NCBI RefSeq assembly: GCF_018691265.1
Contig: NW_024881313.1
Coordinates: 40,107,518 to 40,171,517, forward strand
Source: Tyto alba
Lineage: Eukaryota; Chordata; Aves; Strigiformes; Tytonidae
Direction of reading: 5' to 3'
Length of the DNA stretch: 64,000 nucleotides
The translations under genes and the position numbers were made by a program. Below the pieces are notes generated by a model. It was given only the letters and a program-made list of their open reading frames with translations, had not been told where the DNA came from and did no database searches. Below are positions 36,006 to 48,995 of this stretch, in pieces; position 1 is the stretch's first letter; every line of letters starts with the position of its first letter.

Positions 36006-38989
36006 CAAACCCACAACTGCACTTAGTGGGAGATCAGATCTGGCCCCAGAGAAGAAGTAGAAGAAGAAATTTGGTCAGTGGTGGTGGCACTCCAACTTGG
36101 GAGATGCAGCTCATGCAAGTTCCCTCCCTCTTACCCATGAGGGGACAAGAACACAGTGAGGACAGGGACATGAACAGAGCAGGGACAGGGCATGCCTGGA
36201 GTATGGATGTTGTTGGGAGGCTGAATCCTTGAACAGGATGTCCCAGGATAAATGTGATCCCCCCCAGCCTGAAACTGTACCTCTGCCTGGTCCTTCCTTT
36301 TCCATTTACACCTGCCATGTGTGGGAGATCCAGGATCCCCTGCAGGCAGCAGCTAGAAGAAGGATAAAGAGATGCTCTGAATCCCTCTCAAGTGAAGAGG
36401 GGTTGAGGACACACATCAACTGGATGGATAACCTCCCAGCATCCTTCCTTATAGGCTCGTCATGTTTTCTCCTATCAACAGAAAGGAGCTGGGATAAATC
36501 TCCTGAGGAAGGGCCAAGGGACCACATTAGATGGGGCTCCCCTGGCCCCCTTGACAATGATCCCCCCTCTCTGCACCATAAAAATTAGACACGGAGTCAC
36601 CACCATGGAGATGCTGTGTCTTACTCTCCTGGCAGCATCCCAGGGGCTGTGTTTGGGTATCACTCTGATGACACAGCATCATTTGCTGGCAACAGGATTC
36701 TGATAGGTGGTGAAGAGTCTCTTTGGTGCATATTTAGGTAGTCGGTAAAAAATTTATGAAGCAGGATTGATCTTCTCTGTGGGCGGTCCAAGGGCAGGGA
36801 GGGCAGGGGAAGAGAAGGAAGCAGAATGAGCATTACAATTGCAGAGGATGCTGAAGTTTCCTGCTGCAATATACCTTCTAACCCTCCATGAAGTGTTTTC
36901 TTTAAAGAGGAACAATCCCACATGCGTGTGGGGAGCCCAGACACTAGAACAAAGTTAATGGTTCAGAGGATAGAGTCGCTGGGCATCTGGTACATGGTTA
37001 AACAAGAGGTACATGTGTCAGTAATCACCCCAGGCAGTGGTGTGGCGACCTGTAGCACCAGCCCATCAGAACAGGTCCAGCTGGTAGCATGGCAGGGAAG
37101 ATGTAAGACCATGAGGATCACCCTAGCCTCGAGTCCTGTTTCTCTTTTCAGTGCAAAATGATTTGGTTCTTTCCCCCCTGCCTCCTCTTTTCTCATCCTG
37201 CAATCCACCGTCCAACCCTTTGCAGTGCCAGAATCTCCTCAGGTCTCTCCACCCCACCACCTCTCTCCTGCGAGATGACAGCAGGTCCTTCTGTCTGCAC
37301 GAGGTCCTGACTGGGACAGGCATGTGTATCAGGGTCTTTCCATCAATCTGTGATTCAGCCCCAGGGAGGCTTTCCTCCCAAAGGCAGAGGAGGTGGAAAG
37401 GGCTGTGCTGTCTTCCAAGATGAGACACTTCTCCTCAAAGAAGATGAGCACCTCTCTCAAAGCTGGTCACCCCAGCCCACACAGCCATAGGTCACGGAGG
37501 GCATATCTAGCTGTCAAAACCTCTCCCAGATTGAGCTGTACTCATCCAGCACCTATTTCTCTCAGCTGGCTGAAAGCAGCCTGCAGACACTAGCTCAGAC
37601 GAAACATTGAACTTTCAGATACTTTCAGCATCTGAAGTAGTGTGAAGGAAGTCCTATTCAAGTCCTCTCTGTGTTCACACAGCATTCAGCGCAACAGCAC
37701 CCAGTCCTTCCTGGGAAACCTCCCAAAATATACAGAAAACACAATAACTGCCTGCCCTGCACAGTGCAATATTCCAGATATGCTGCTCTAGGTCTCTGGA
37801 GAGAGAAAACTCATACCAGAGAGAGCAGCAGGCAGAACAACTAATCTGCACAGATTTTTTTACAAAGAGCAGCCCTACAGCTCAGCAAAGGTTCCCGAGT
37901 CTCCTCTCGGTAGGTGGCCAAGAGCAGATGGCTTTGGAAACATGTAACAGGTCAAGTATAATGCAATGCTTCCTTTTAATACCCAAACCATACAAAGTTC
38001 AGGGACTTCTTGAGCAAGACATTTTTCCCATGGACATACCGGACCTGAGTGGCTTTTTTTTTGTTTGTTTGCTTTTTAATCTGTCCAGCCTTCCCTTAAA
38101 ATTTTAGCATCCACAGTGCTTTGCATCAAGAAGTTTTCCAACCTTACCAGAACTCAGGCAGAGCTTTGTAGATCACCAAGTCATGCTGGTGGGCTAAGAT
38201 GGAGAAAGCTGATTTCTATATGTGGCTTCACCACATATCTTCTGGGGGCTCTTGGGCATGCACTTCTTTTCCCTAGACAGGCAGGGCACCTCTGTGTTCA
38301 AAGTCACAGGTGGAGTCTGGAAACATCCTGGCTGCCCACAATCTAGATGGTCCTTCAAAGCTATGCCATTTCTTGCTGTGCCCAGAGCTACTACAGAGCT
38401 CCCTTTGACTTTCTGAACTAAACAGCCCAAATTTATTTCACCTGGAGTAAAGAATGTGACTGAGCTGAGCTAGCAATCTGGATACACCTGGATGCCTCAG
38501 AAGTCAGAGCACAGAGGGAGCATCAACAAACAATACTTTGGCTCCTCTAAGGTCTGGGTAGACATCATTAACCTGCCCCACAGCAGTGGTTTAAAGCTGG
38601 GCTTGCAGAATTTCACACAGCAGGTAATGATGTGGGGGACTCCCTGTCCCAGGAGGTCTTAGAGGTCCTGTGGTGGTGCCCATCTCTGCCAACCAGCTAC
38701 CTTCTTGATACAGACTTCTCCTGGGTGGGCTGAGCTGAGCTGGAAGGACATGGTGTTTCCTTGGGACTGTGGGGGTAACCCTGCCACCCTACCCTGGGTT
38801 CAGTTTCTCTAATTTCTGAGGTTAAACAGTATGGTGCCCCCCGCCAGACACACTGCCTCTGAGAGCCCTGGACCATGGAGCTCATTTACGTGCTTTGCTA
38901 CACAAGTCCCCCAGATATCAGAGGGTCACAGGGCCATGGGCCTTGGGTTTGGGGTGGGGAAGGGGAGGAAGGGGACAGAGGAAAAGGGG

Positions 38990-39200
38990 CTGGCCCAGGG
39001 GTCCTCTGTTATCGCCAAACCGGCTGTCACAATAGCAGCTCTGTTGCCTCGCGGGCTGGCTGCGTGATGGGATTTCTCAGGGCTGTAAATCACTTCTCTG
39101 GCGGCCGCGTTCTCCTGCCCGTGTTGAAAAGGTTTAGGTTTCCCTCGAGCAGAAGTTGATGGCAAGCTTGGGGAAGGGGGCGGGGGCCAGGTGCTGGAAA
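38990..39200. promoter_or_regulatory. Intronic CpG-retaining block
   Basis: Raised CpG including GCGGCCGC at 39101-39108, CCTCGCGGGC and CCCTCGAGC, plus GGGGGCGGGGG near its end, in an otherwise CpG-poor intron. Retained CpGs suggest an unmethylated regulatory element; this is inference. Confidence 0.3.
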
Positions 39201-42200
39201 CATTCAGTGGGGGCATCCCCAATCGCATACCTCTGAAATCTGACCCTGGCAGGGAAGTCGATGCGGTTCAACTGACTTCAGGACCTCGCTGCTGCACCGG
39301 TGCCAGAACAAACAGCTGCATTGAGGATTCCTGGGCCATTAGCAGTGACCATCCACACTGGGAATGCTTTCTCTTGCCTAGCCAGGAAGGAGGGAGGGAG
39401 GCACCACACACTCGCTTGTGCAGCTCCCAGATGCTCGTAGGCAGCCCCAAGGCTTGCACAGCATGGGCGTGCACAGTGACGCTTGCATCAAGAACTCATT
39501 TCAAGTAGGGAGTGGGGGGGATGCAAACACCCTGTGTGATGTATGGATGCAGGAAGGCTAACACATGTCCAGACACTAAAGCACTATCTGAGCAGGACAT
39601 TGAAACCTTCTCAGATGAGCATCCATGCCCAGCAGTCTGGGCACACAGCTCGGCAAAGTCCCCAGTGTATGAGAAGCAGGTATGTGATGGAGAAGGCTTT
39701 CCACCTCTTGGGAAGATCTGCAATGGGGGTGGGGGTGTCTTCTGGAAGAAAAGACCTCCAGCCATGCCTAAGTCCCTGTGTCCCAATCCATGAGTCCATG
39801 AGTTGAACCAAATCCATCCCAGGGATCCTCTAACTTAGCTGCACTAAGTACCTGGGGACAGGATGCAACACTGACAGGCAACTGAGAGAGAGGAGGGGTA
39901 ACCAGCCCTGAGAGCTTAAATATCTTCTCATTAAAGTACACTCTGTTATTAGCTTCATCTGATGGCTCTTGAGCAGGAAGGAAGGAAGGAGGATGGAGGC
40001 CAAGAGCATAAGGCACCCAGTGCAACAATTTTCTGCCCTGCAGTGAATGGGAGAGAGCAGTCACACTCCAAGCATGGCCCAGTCCAAGGGGATCTGGGGA
40101 TGGGTGGCATGTCCTCTGCAGAGGACAGGAGGGTAGCAGTGGCCTGGAGAGACAGAGAGCAAGAAGAATTCTGCATGGGGATGAAATGGCTCACTGAAAG
40201 ATGAAAATAAATTTGATCGATTGAGTGACGGTGGTACTTGTACAGTGTTAAGAAAGATCCTGTAGTCTGTCAGTTGAGTTTCTGCTTTTTGTAGGGCACT
40301 GATCCAACTCAGAGTTGTGGTTTAGTTGTAGGGGTGTAGGAGAAGAAAGTGAGATGTACTGCCTGGGCTATCACAGGGACTGAAGAAGGACCCTCATTCA
40401 CAGCATGGGAGATCTGCATCTCTTGGTCACCCCCCTGCCTCCCAGCAAGTCTTGCGTGCACCAGGCCCAGGTGCACACAGCGATGATATCTCGGGAGGAA
40501 GCTAGAAAGCCCACAGAGGCTCCGGTTGTGCTGCACACAAAGTGCATTTGCTGGTAGAACAGCTCAGGTGCATTTCTAGCAACCCTACAAACAAGCCCAC
40601 GTCACGTACTCGAGCATGCTGTTCACACCCACGTACGCATATACGGGCACATTATCTATGCACGGCACTCACTGCACATAAAGGAGATGAGTAAAGTAGG
40701 TCAAAGAAATCCTGTCCTAAAATTTCCTGTTTTCCCCCACTGTCTCCAGTCAGTTTGGTGAAGATCCCACCCAGTGAGTGTCTCTCCTGTGCTGATGCCA
40801 TGTGTCATCCTTGGGGTTCCCCAGCACCAGCCCAAAGGGTGAAGGGCTCCCTGCACGGTGTGTGCTCATCAAAATACCCTTCATATCAGCTGTGTGATGC
40901 AACACAGACTTTGTTCCTCTCTGAGTTTTGCATTAGTGTGTGTGTGGGGGGGGTTAATATTTCCACATTTTTTGCAATGGTGGAAGGACGTGGTCTCACA
41001 GTGCCTCAGCCACGAGCAGTGATCCCCCTTGGGCTCTTGGTCCCTGGAGCAGATATATGCATGCACGCATCAGCTTCCTCACCTGCAGGTGACTCCTCAT
41101 GCCCAGTCATGGAGCAGGACCCTGCTGTGTGAGCTCATGTTGTCATGGCAGGGAGGAATTCATGGAATGGGGTTGTCTAAGGAAAGTAATGTCCAGGGAG
41201 CAAGGTCCTACTGGCCATCAAGCCCCAGCGCTGGCTGAAATGTGGCACGGTGACTCCCAAGTCCCATGCAGTCAGGAGACACATGGGCCAACTGGGAAAC
41301 ACAGCCAACACAAAGGCCTTCCCAGCAGGATAGGACATGGATAGTGGGCTACAACACAACAGGACCCCTGTTTCATCTTGCTCTTCAGAAACTGGGGTTT
41401 CCCTGGTCACCAGGGCAATGATGAGGCTTATTTACTTTGTGCTGTTGCTTTATCATAAGCTGCCTGTGAGACCCTGGGCAGGTCCACACCGTTGACAGGA
41501 TTACTTCCTTCTGTTAGTTTCAGCAAACATCCAACCTTCAGCAAGCTGCATCTGGCATGTGTGGTTGTGGGGAGGAAGAGGGGCTTCAGGTCTGTGCTTT
41601 GATTTGGGATATACAGCCTAGTGTTCAAAGGGACTTTGCTAGAAGATCCAGGTCCCCAGGATTCCCAGTGTATGACCCAGGTGCACATCCCATTCCCCAG
41701 TGCCTGGTTGTCCCCACCATGCTGGCAGAGAAAACTGTCAAGGACCTACTTTTTGTCCCCCTTTTTGTTGGACAGGTCAAAGCAAGTAGGCAAAACTTGC
41801 TAAATGGCTGCTGCAAAGGCGCAAGCTGTTTTGAACAACCAGCCCTCCTCCAGTTATCCCAGGATCATTAAAACAGTGTCTGTGACCTGTGACATCCCAA
41901 AAAGGCCAGGGCAGATCAAACACCTGCATTTCTGCAACTGTAGCCAGAACACAGAAAAAGAGGGTTTCACTACAGCAGTGGCTGCAGCTGATCTAGTAGG
42001 AAACCAAAGAGGGTACAGAGATGATATATGATCTGGTGCCAAGACTGCCAGGACAAAATAACCACCTTCAAACCTTTCTTGTATATTTGAAATAACTCTG
42101 AGGTTTGGGGGATGCTGAGGCAACGGCAGTCCCAAAATCAGAGCTGGCTGTTCTCCAGGCATCTGGTCTGGAGACACCGAGGTGTAAAAGGGAAAAGAGA

Positions 42201-42238
42201 GAGAAACGACACCAGAAATGTTTTCCAAAACCCTTCCA

Positions 42239-42266
42239 ATGTGTGTGTGTGTCTGTGTGTCTGTGG
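42239..42266. repeat. (TG)n-type microsatellite
   Basis: GT units interrupted by CTG, ending in GGGG. Confidence 0.8.
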
Positions 42267-42960
42267 GGTGGCTGTGCAGCATCATTCGGAGCCCCCAAGC
42301 TATCACATAGTTCCCATCTCTCTTGACTCTGCATTTAATAGCCATTATTGGTGGGCTCTGAGTCAAATGACTGGCAGAACCCTGGTCTCCTGTGGATCCT
42401 GGGACAGAAGCTTTTCATGGCATAGCCGTGCTGGGAGAGGATTGCCATAAAGTCTCTTTCAGATAGCATCTCTCCGCCTCCCCCTCCCCATCCCCATTGT
42501 CAGCCCTGGTCCCCATGGGAGAGAAACATCCCTGTGGAGACGCAGTGCTGAGGAGAGTCCAGTCTGCAGCCAGACCCCAGCTCTACCTGCTTTTGCATTT
42601 TTTATTATTGGCCATAGATGGCAGCAAACGTCTCAAAGCATCCCGCTGTGTTGGCTGACAGCAGCTGGGAGCTGCAGGAACAGAGGCACAAGCCAGGGAA
42701 ATTCCTCCATCCCTTTGCTGTATCGACATGGTCCCTTCTTCAAAGGGACACAGGAGTAGAGATGCAGGTCACCAGCTGGCTCCCACCCAGGGATCTCCAG
42801 CAAAGCAAGTCTAGTGGCCACTAGCAAGGAAGCCCTGGACCTCCTCCAGGCCCCTATGCTCCAGGGCACTGGGATGAGCTGTGGGATTAAGGAAGGAGCC
42901 AGGCTTGGTGACACCCTCAGTATTACTCACCAAGTCTGGTCCTGGAGATGACCAGGATCT

Positions 42961-43160
42961 GTAGTGACAGGACAAGGGACAACAGATTTAAATGGTCTTA
43001 GATTGGACATAGAGGATGGTGAAACACCTGAACAGGTTGCCCAAAGAAGTTGTGGATGCCCCATCATCAGAAGTGTTCAAAGTCAGGTTGGATGGGGCTT
43101 TAAGCAACCTGATCTAGTGAAAGATGTCCCCTGTCCATGGCAGGGCTATGGACAGTCATA
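42961..43160 (+). repeat. CR1 LINE 3' fragment
   Basis: Clear avian CR1 3' region in sense orientation: AACAGGTTGCCCAAAGAAGT, GTGGATGCCCCATC, GTTCAAAGTCAGGTTGGATG, GGGCTTTAAGCAACCTGATC, then CTGTCCATGGCAGGG. An internal segment of about 40 nt ahead of the AACAGG motif, normally 'aggaagaa...gtgaggg', is missing, and the terminal short repeats are absent. Confidence 0.9.
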
Positions 43161-43864
43161 GCCCCAGGATGGTGAAGGTCCTGCAACAGGGCAGGAGGGA
43201 CAGCAACAGAGAAAGGGCCTTGGTTTGGTTCATTTTACCAGTGTAAATGCAGCCATCGTGTCCAGATATAGAAAAAGAAGACAAAACTGAAGGCTTTCCG
43301 TCTGTAGAACTACATACCTACCTCTGTATCAAGACAACTTTGACTTTACCAACCCCATTTTCCAGCAAGATCACAATCATTCCTGCTCTACAGGAACTTA
43401 GGAAAAGACAGACAGGATCAAGCCAAGCCTATCTAGTCCCAGGCCCTATTTCCCACAAAGGATATTTGCAGGTGTTCTGGGAAAGGAATAAAAGACAGAG
43501 TTGTTGGGAGTGATCCTTCCCCTTCTCCTTCCCCAGCTGCCATTTTAAGGCCCCCAGCTCTGGAGCTTGGATGATGGCTCATGGGGTTTCACAGCTTTTC
43601 CTCCACTCAGTTATTATTTGTCTTAGCAAGTAGTTTTGTGTGTCCGGTTTTCAGACTGAAGCCATTTTTTTCCATCAAGTCCCACATATCCCAGCCTGGT
43701 GAAATCCCCTCGTAGTCTCAAGGAGGGAACTAAGGATGGACCTGAAGTCCATCTCTCTGTCTCCCTGGCATCCCATGCAAGGGCTGGACTTGCTGGGGGA
43801 GGCAGGCTGGGTCCCCTGTCACAGCACTAACCTCACATTTGGATATGGGTTAAGGCTACTGCCT

Positions 43865-43985
43865 TGGCCAGACTTGCTGGATAGTCTTGATGGTGTCACT
43901 TAGCCTCCCTCTGCCTCTCAGTTCCTTCATTTCCTAATCTTGCTTTACCTCCAGGGCAGTTTTGAAGAGTTAGATGTATCTGTAC
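43865..43985 (+). repeat. MIR-type SINE relic
   Basis: GGTGTCACTTAGCCTCCC, TCTGCCTCTCAGTTCCTTCA and TTTCCTAATCTTGCTTTACC followed by GTTTTGAAGAGTTAGATG follow the MIR order (caagtcacttaacctctc, tgcctcagtttcctcatc, ...gttgtgaggattaaatg). Confidence 0.5.
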
Positions 43986-44377
43986 ATCTCGCTGCCCCTA
44001 GTGTCTCAAGCTTTATTATTTTAGCAGAGAAGCAAACACCTTCCCAACCACTTCACCACCAAAGAGAGAGCATTGCAATACCTGCTGTTTCTTACTTTGC
44101 CTTGAGTTCGCTGGATTACTGGATTCTCTCCCTCCAAGTCTTTGTTCTGCATTCTGTGAGCCAGGCTCCAGACCCATGGGTCTTCTCTACAGCCTGGAAC
44201 GCTGTTTCTCTGCCAGGTCCCCTTCTCTTTACAATCCTTTAATTATCATTTCAGGAGTGTAATCACCCAGGGGAGAGAGAGAGAGCAGGAGGGAGAGATG
44301 GAGTGAGCAGGAACGTGAGTTCCCCCATACATTTCCTCCTAGAAGCACAGAAAAGGAATGCAGTGGTTCTATAGGTT

Positions 44378-44490
44378 GGCTCATGCAATTAGCATAACCT
44401 GTGTAATTAGACCAAGATCGATGGTGCTGGCAAGGAAACACCTCATCAGTTTAATTTCAAGCCATTATAAAACCAGTGAATGGAAAACAG
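44378..44490. promoter_or_regulatory. Candidate homeodomain-rich non-coding element
   Basis: Two AATTAG cores (44387-44392 and 44405-44410) 18 nt apart, then GATCGATGG and TTTAATTTCAAGCCATTAT. Clustered homeodomain cores of this kind are typical of vertebrate developmental enhancers. Pattern only. Confidence 0.25.
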
Positions 44491-47400
44491 AGAGAGCCCA
44501 TTTGTTTCCAATTGAGAAAAGTGCAGGGTTAAGGTTGGTCCGCAGCTCCACCTCTTGCACACACACGCGTGCTCACACGTGGGAAATGAAACCCGAAGGG
44601 AGCAGGAAATATACAGCTGTGACAGATCCTTTGCCTTCTCAGGACACAGAGACACTGAGGATTCAGGGTGCAATGTCAAAACCCTGATCAAAACTGTCTT
44701 TGCCACTTGTTTATTTGGCTACTCTCTTTGTTTATTTACATATTTTCCTGCTCCACATCTCTTCCTGATTAGCATTTCCACTGGAGGTTTTGCTCCCTTG
44801 TGCTGGCCAATTTTGCATGGGTTTTTTTTACTCCAGAAAGTTTACAGTCTGAACAGTGAAGGAAGGGGCCCATGGTCACCCCCATGAGTCTGTGTCAGAG
44901 GAGAGAAGAGATTCTGGTTCCTAGATGTTCTCCTGAGCTGCAGGTCAACACAGTATTCGTCTTCCTTTGATCCATCGATCTGCCTTTTAATTCATCTCTT
45001 TCCCAGCTTTCTAGATTTTTTCTCTTCTCCCAGTGCTCCTCATCATCACTCCCCTCTCTCTTCTCCCCCCAAGGTTTTCCTTTCCACCCTTTTTCTGCTC
45101 CCAGCTACATCAGGGGCTGGACAGTCTCTTACACTTCAAGGGTGGGCTGCTCTGTTCATGTCCTGTGATGGAATAAGGGTGGCCATCTCTGCAACTAGCA
45201 CATGGCTCGGGATGGAGAGGAGGAGGGCTGAAAATTATGGGTCCCAAAATTAGATTCTCTTCCCCCCTTCCCCTAGAAAACAACTCTGTGATTGTCTCAG
45301 CCTTGATTTTTGCTTCTGGGTAGACCTCAGACCCCTGTGCTGACTAAGACTCATGCATGCCAGGGCCAAAGGCAAGACTCTGAGGTTGTGTAGTTCAAGT
45401 AAGATGTTGCCCTTTAAAGCACAGGAATCAGCTTTGCGCTGAAATGCCTCCAGCTCAGCAGGACATCTTCCCAGAATCAGGCGAGACACTCGGTGTCCTG
45501 TCCCAGCACTGGGGAACCATACGCAGAGTTTTGGAACAAAATCCCACCCGGGCAGCTCGCTCGTCTTCAGATTTTGTTGCAAACTCCAAACTCCTGCCAG
45601 GTCCAAGTTCACACGTGCCAAGTTCACTTAACCTTTTGTGCTCACCAGGAGAAAACTTGTGGGAGGATAGGGAAGGGGGAGCATCTTTTTGAATAGCTCA
45701 TAGCTGTGGCACTTGACATCTTCTCTTTTAGAAGCCCCTGGAGAACGGCATGGAAAAGCAGTGCACATGTCTGGGCCTGACAGGTTGGTGCAAAGGGAGC
45801 AGGCAAGTCTATTTGGGACCCAGTTGAGTCTGTGCAGTTGCTTCATGTTATTTCTGTCACAGGAAAAGCAAAAAACCAAAATGGGTGGATGCCATTCGGT
45901 GTCTCCTTGAGGATTCCTCCTTAATCCAGGCAAGACATGAGCTCATGATCTCCAGGCTGGTTCCCCTCACTCCAGTAGTGACAGACTGAACTGCATGCCC
46001 AGAAGATCTGGCTGGGGATGCTTTTGTCTGTGTTTTTCTAGAAGTTATTGACTTTGAACCCAAATACCAGCAGAAAGCCTAAAGATGAAGTGGAAATTTC
46101 ATACCTGCCCTTGAGGACAAAACCATCACAATTCAAATAGTACTATATCATTGCCCCATTGCCAGGAATAGTTGGGATCATTTTGCCACAGCACTAGTCA
46201 GGAACTCATAAATAATGATCCATAGATAACTGCTGTCTATTCTGGAGGCAGAGAGGAGAGTAAAGGATCATTGGTTTATTTTCAGCTGAGAATTTCTGGA
46301 ATGAAAATTGCATGGCTTCTGGGTTTTGCTAGCATATATTATTGCATACATATAAACCCACATTCAGGCACTGCAGTTCTTGGAGTGCTTTCTTCACTGC
46401 GAAATGGCTGAACAAGTTGTTGGTTTGCAAGGACACCCATTAGTGGGAGACGTGCTCAAGAATTTGTTTTCTTGAGGTCAGTTTATGACCAGATGTCACC
46501 CGTGGCCATTGAATTGCTATCTTTCTTGACAAGGGACTGCATCATTTTGTCCTCCAGCTGGCCAGCCCTCTAAACTGGGAGACACTGGGATACGCCAAAG
46601 AATGCCAGTGGTGTTTTACTAAGGAAGGCTTTTCCATCTAAGCCAACAGCTTGAAGGCTATTTGTAGACATGAAGACATTCTCCCCCACAATGTGGAGAA
46701 GTACTGAGTCCTAAGTCAAGATCTAGTCAGCTGAGCTTTTCTCAGTAGTCAGTATAGGCTCCTCCAACTGCAGTCATGATTTAGGATGGGCTGAATCATC
46801 CTCCAGAGCCCATCCCTTGCCTGTTGTGGTAGATGCGGGGCTACCACAAAACGCTGCTCCTAATTTAGGTGCTGTGGTAGGTAAAGTTAGATAAGAAGCA
46901 TCTGAGTTGTGGCAATGGTGTTTTAAGAAGGCAACATAAACCCTACATCTCGATGGCTTGTCATTAAAGTTAAGTGCAAGCCAAAAGACCCAATTTACTC
47001 AGGAGAATTATATTCCCCACCAGTAAATCCTTCCTGATTCCTCAAGGCATTGGATTACTCTTTCTCACCTTTTGAGCTATGTGCTGCACAGCATGGTCCC
47101 AGATTTCCCCCGCGCATCCACAGCTTCTGCCATTTCAGATTGTTCAGAAAGTCTTACAAAGTGCCTCGGTTGAAAGTATTTCTCAGAGCACAGTCAGGGA
47201 CCTGCTCATTAGCATGGTACATACCAATGAGATGAGCTGTGACCATCAGGAGCAATGATCTGGCCACGATCCTCTTCTGGGACTTCAAGAGAAGCCCAAA
47301 TCTTTCAGTGTGAATTGAATCACCATCACATTTGGTGTAGGGAAGCAAAGTGCTCTTGGACCAATGCCTAAACTGAATGGTGTTGCTATCAATTTTCCTT

Positions 47401-48904
47401 CTCAGTTCCCACTGAAAAGGATAAGCTAGCACCAGAGGGTGGGTGAAGGGGTGTGGGGAGGTAAGTGGGACAGGAAACATGTCCATCCTCCGCTCAGGTG
47501 TTGTGCAAACACAATGAGATCCTGAGCAAACGTTCACCAGGCACCTCCTGTGTCTCTGGAAACCTGAGATGCATCCTCTCCTGCATGAGGAGTGAAAGCT
47601 GTTCCGTTTTGATTTCATCCCTCCTCCATCTGCTTTACTAAGTTTGGCCCTGCTTATAACTAAAGACATTTGGCTTCTGTCTCGGGCTGTCGACCGTGTT
47701 GATAGAAGTGGTTTCCTGTTGCAGGTCTTTGTTTTTGAGTGACCAGCTTTCCAGATGGCAGAGGCCACATTTCCCCCCTCACTCATTCCGAGGCCTGTTT
47801 CCCTTCTCGTTACCTGCCAATTAGGACTCATTACCCACTGGGGACAGCTGCTTTGGGAGTCAGATCGTGACTGTAGGGCTGAGTGTCTTGTGGAAGTAAT
47901 CATGGGATGTCATTGCTCTTGCTATGCAATTCTCACAAGGAGAACAGAGGGCTTGCTCAGCTGAACCCAGCTGGGGTCTTTTTACCCCAGTTCCTGTCTT
48001 CAAAGTGGCCAAAAACCAGACATTTCAGAAGATGCGGAAGAAACACCGTTGTAAATATGTGTGGTGTAATATCCCTCCCTCTTCTCCATCCAAGTTTATT
48101 TTCTAACTCATGAATAAAAGTTTGGATCATGAGGGGTGTCTAAGCTGTCTAAAAGTCTGGGGTTTGTTTTATTTTTATTTTGATCGTCTAAAGAGATAAG
48201 ATTTATCTGGTTATCTCTCTACATGTGTGTGCACATGCATTTATTTTCCTTTGCAACTATAACTTCCAAAGCGTTTAGAATCTTTTGGAAAACTTTAAAT
48301 AAATCTGACTTTGAGTTGAGGTTTCAAAGCCAGCCAGTGTCTGCAAGTTCTGTAAAAATCAGCCATCAGATAGAGGAAAGCAATTGAACCGGTTGGTGAC
48401 CTTGCAAACTTAAAGCTGAAATTTGCATTCAACTTTATTAACGAACAGGGCATCCAAAGTCCCCAGAATGCCAGACTGTAGAAAACTGGCATTCATTACA
48501 TCCACTATTTATTCAATGATCTGTTAGCATGAGCTATTCCCAGATAAAAAAGCCAGAAGGCTTTTCTGTATAAGTGAAGACAGAATTTCACTTGGTCATT
48601 CCAGTACAGAGCCCATTTCTCACAGTCGAGATGGGGTGTCATTTTTTCAGGAGGCATCCAATCTGCTTTTTCAGATGGAGAGAAGTCTGTGCCCTGTGCT
48701 AAATTTAAGGCGCAGACACATGCATATGCATCAACAAAAAGTCACGGGATTGGGTGTGCACCAAGATGCCCAGTGCTCCTCTGAGTATTTCTAACTGGGG
48801 AAATGGTAATTTGATATTTGCACGTGCTGATAGCCATATCTGTCTAGACATTAGTGGATACAAATCATGTATTGTGATTGTGAGAGCACTGGCATTCTAA
48901 ACCA

Positions 48905-48995
48905 GTCTCTCAGTAAGAGATCCTACCCCAGTATAGTCCAGTTGACGTCAGTGGGGTGTCTCGATTTACATCAGTCGAAATTCTGGGTCCATTTG
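48905..48995. repeat. Ancient amniote repeat carrying a perfect CRE
   Basis: GTTGACGTCAGTGGGGTGTC followed by GATTTACATCAGTCGAAATTCTGG matches the widespread reptile/bird repeat pattern 'ctgacttcagtgg...gatttacaccagtgtaa...gaatttgg'. The copy contains TGACGTCA at 48943-48950. I do not recall the family name with certainty. Confidence 0.5.

Larger units (their letters stand above)
33566..42960 (+). other. Presumed intron 1, no exon seen
   Basis: No supported exon. It includes the second copy of the paired repeat (34214-34330), A-rich sequence at 35968-36005, a CpG-retaining block at 38990-39200 and a TG microsatellite at 42239-42266. None of the chance frames (up to 170 codons) has a recognisable domain. 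Confidence 0.5.
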
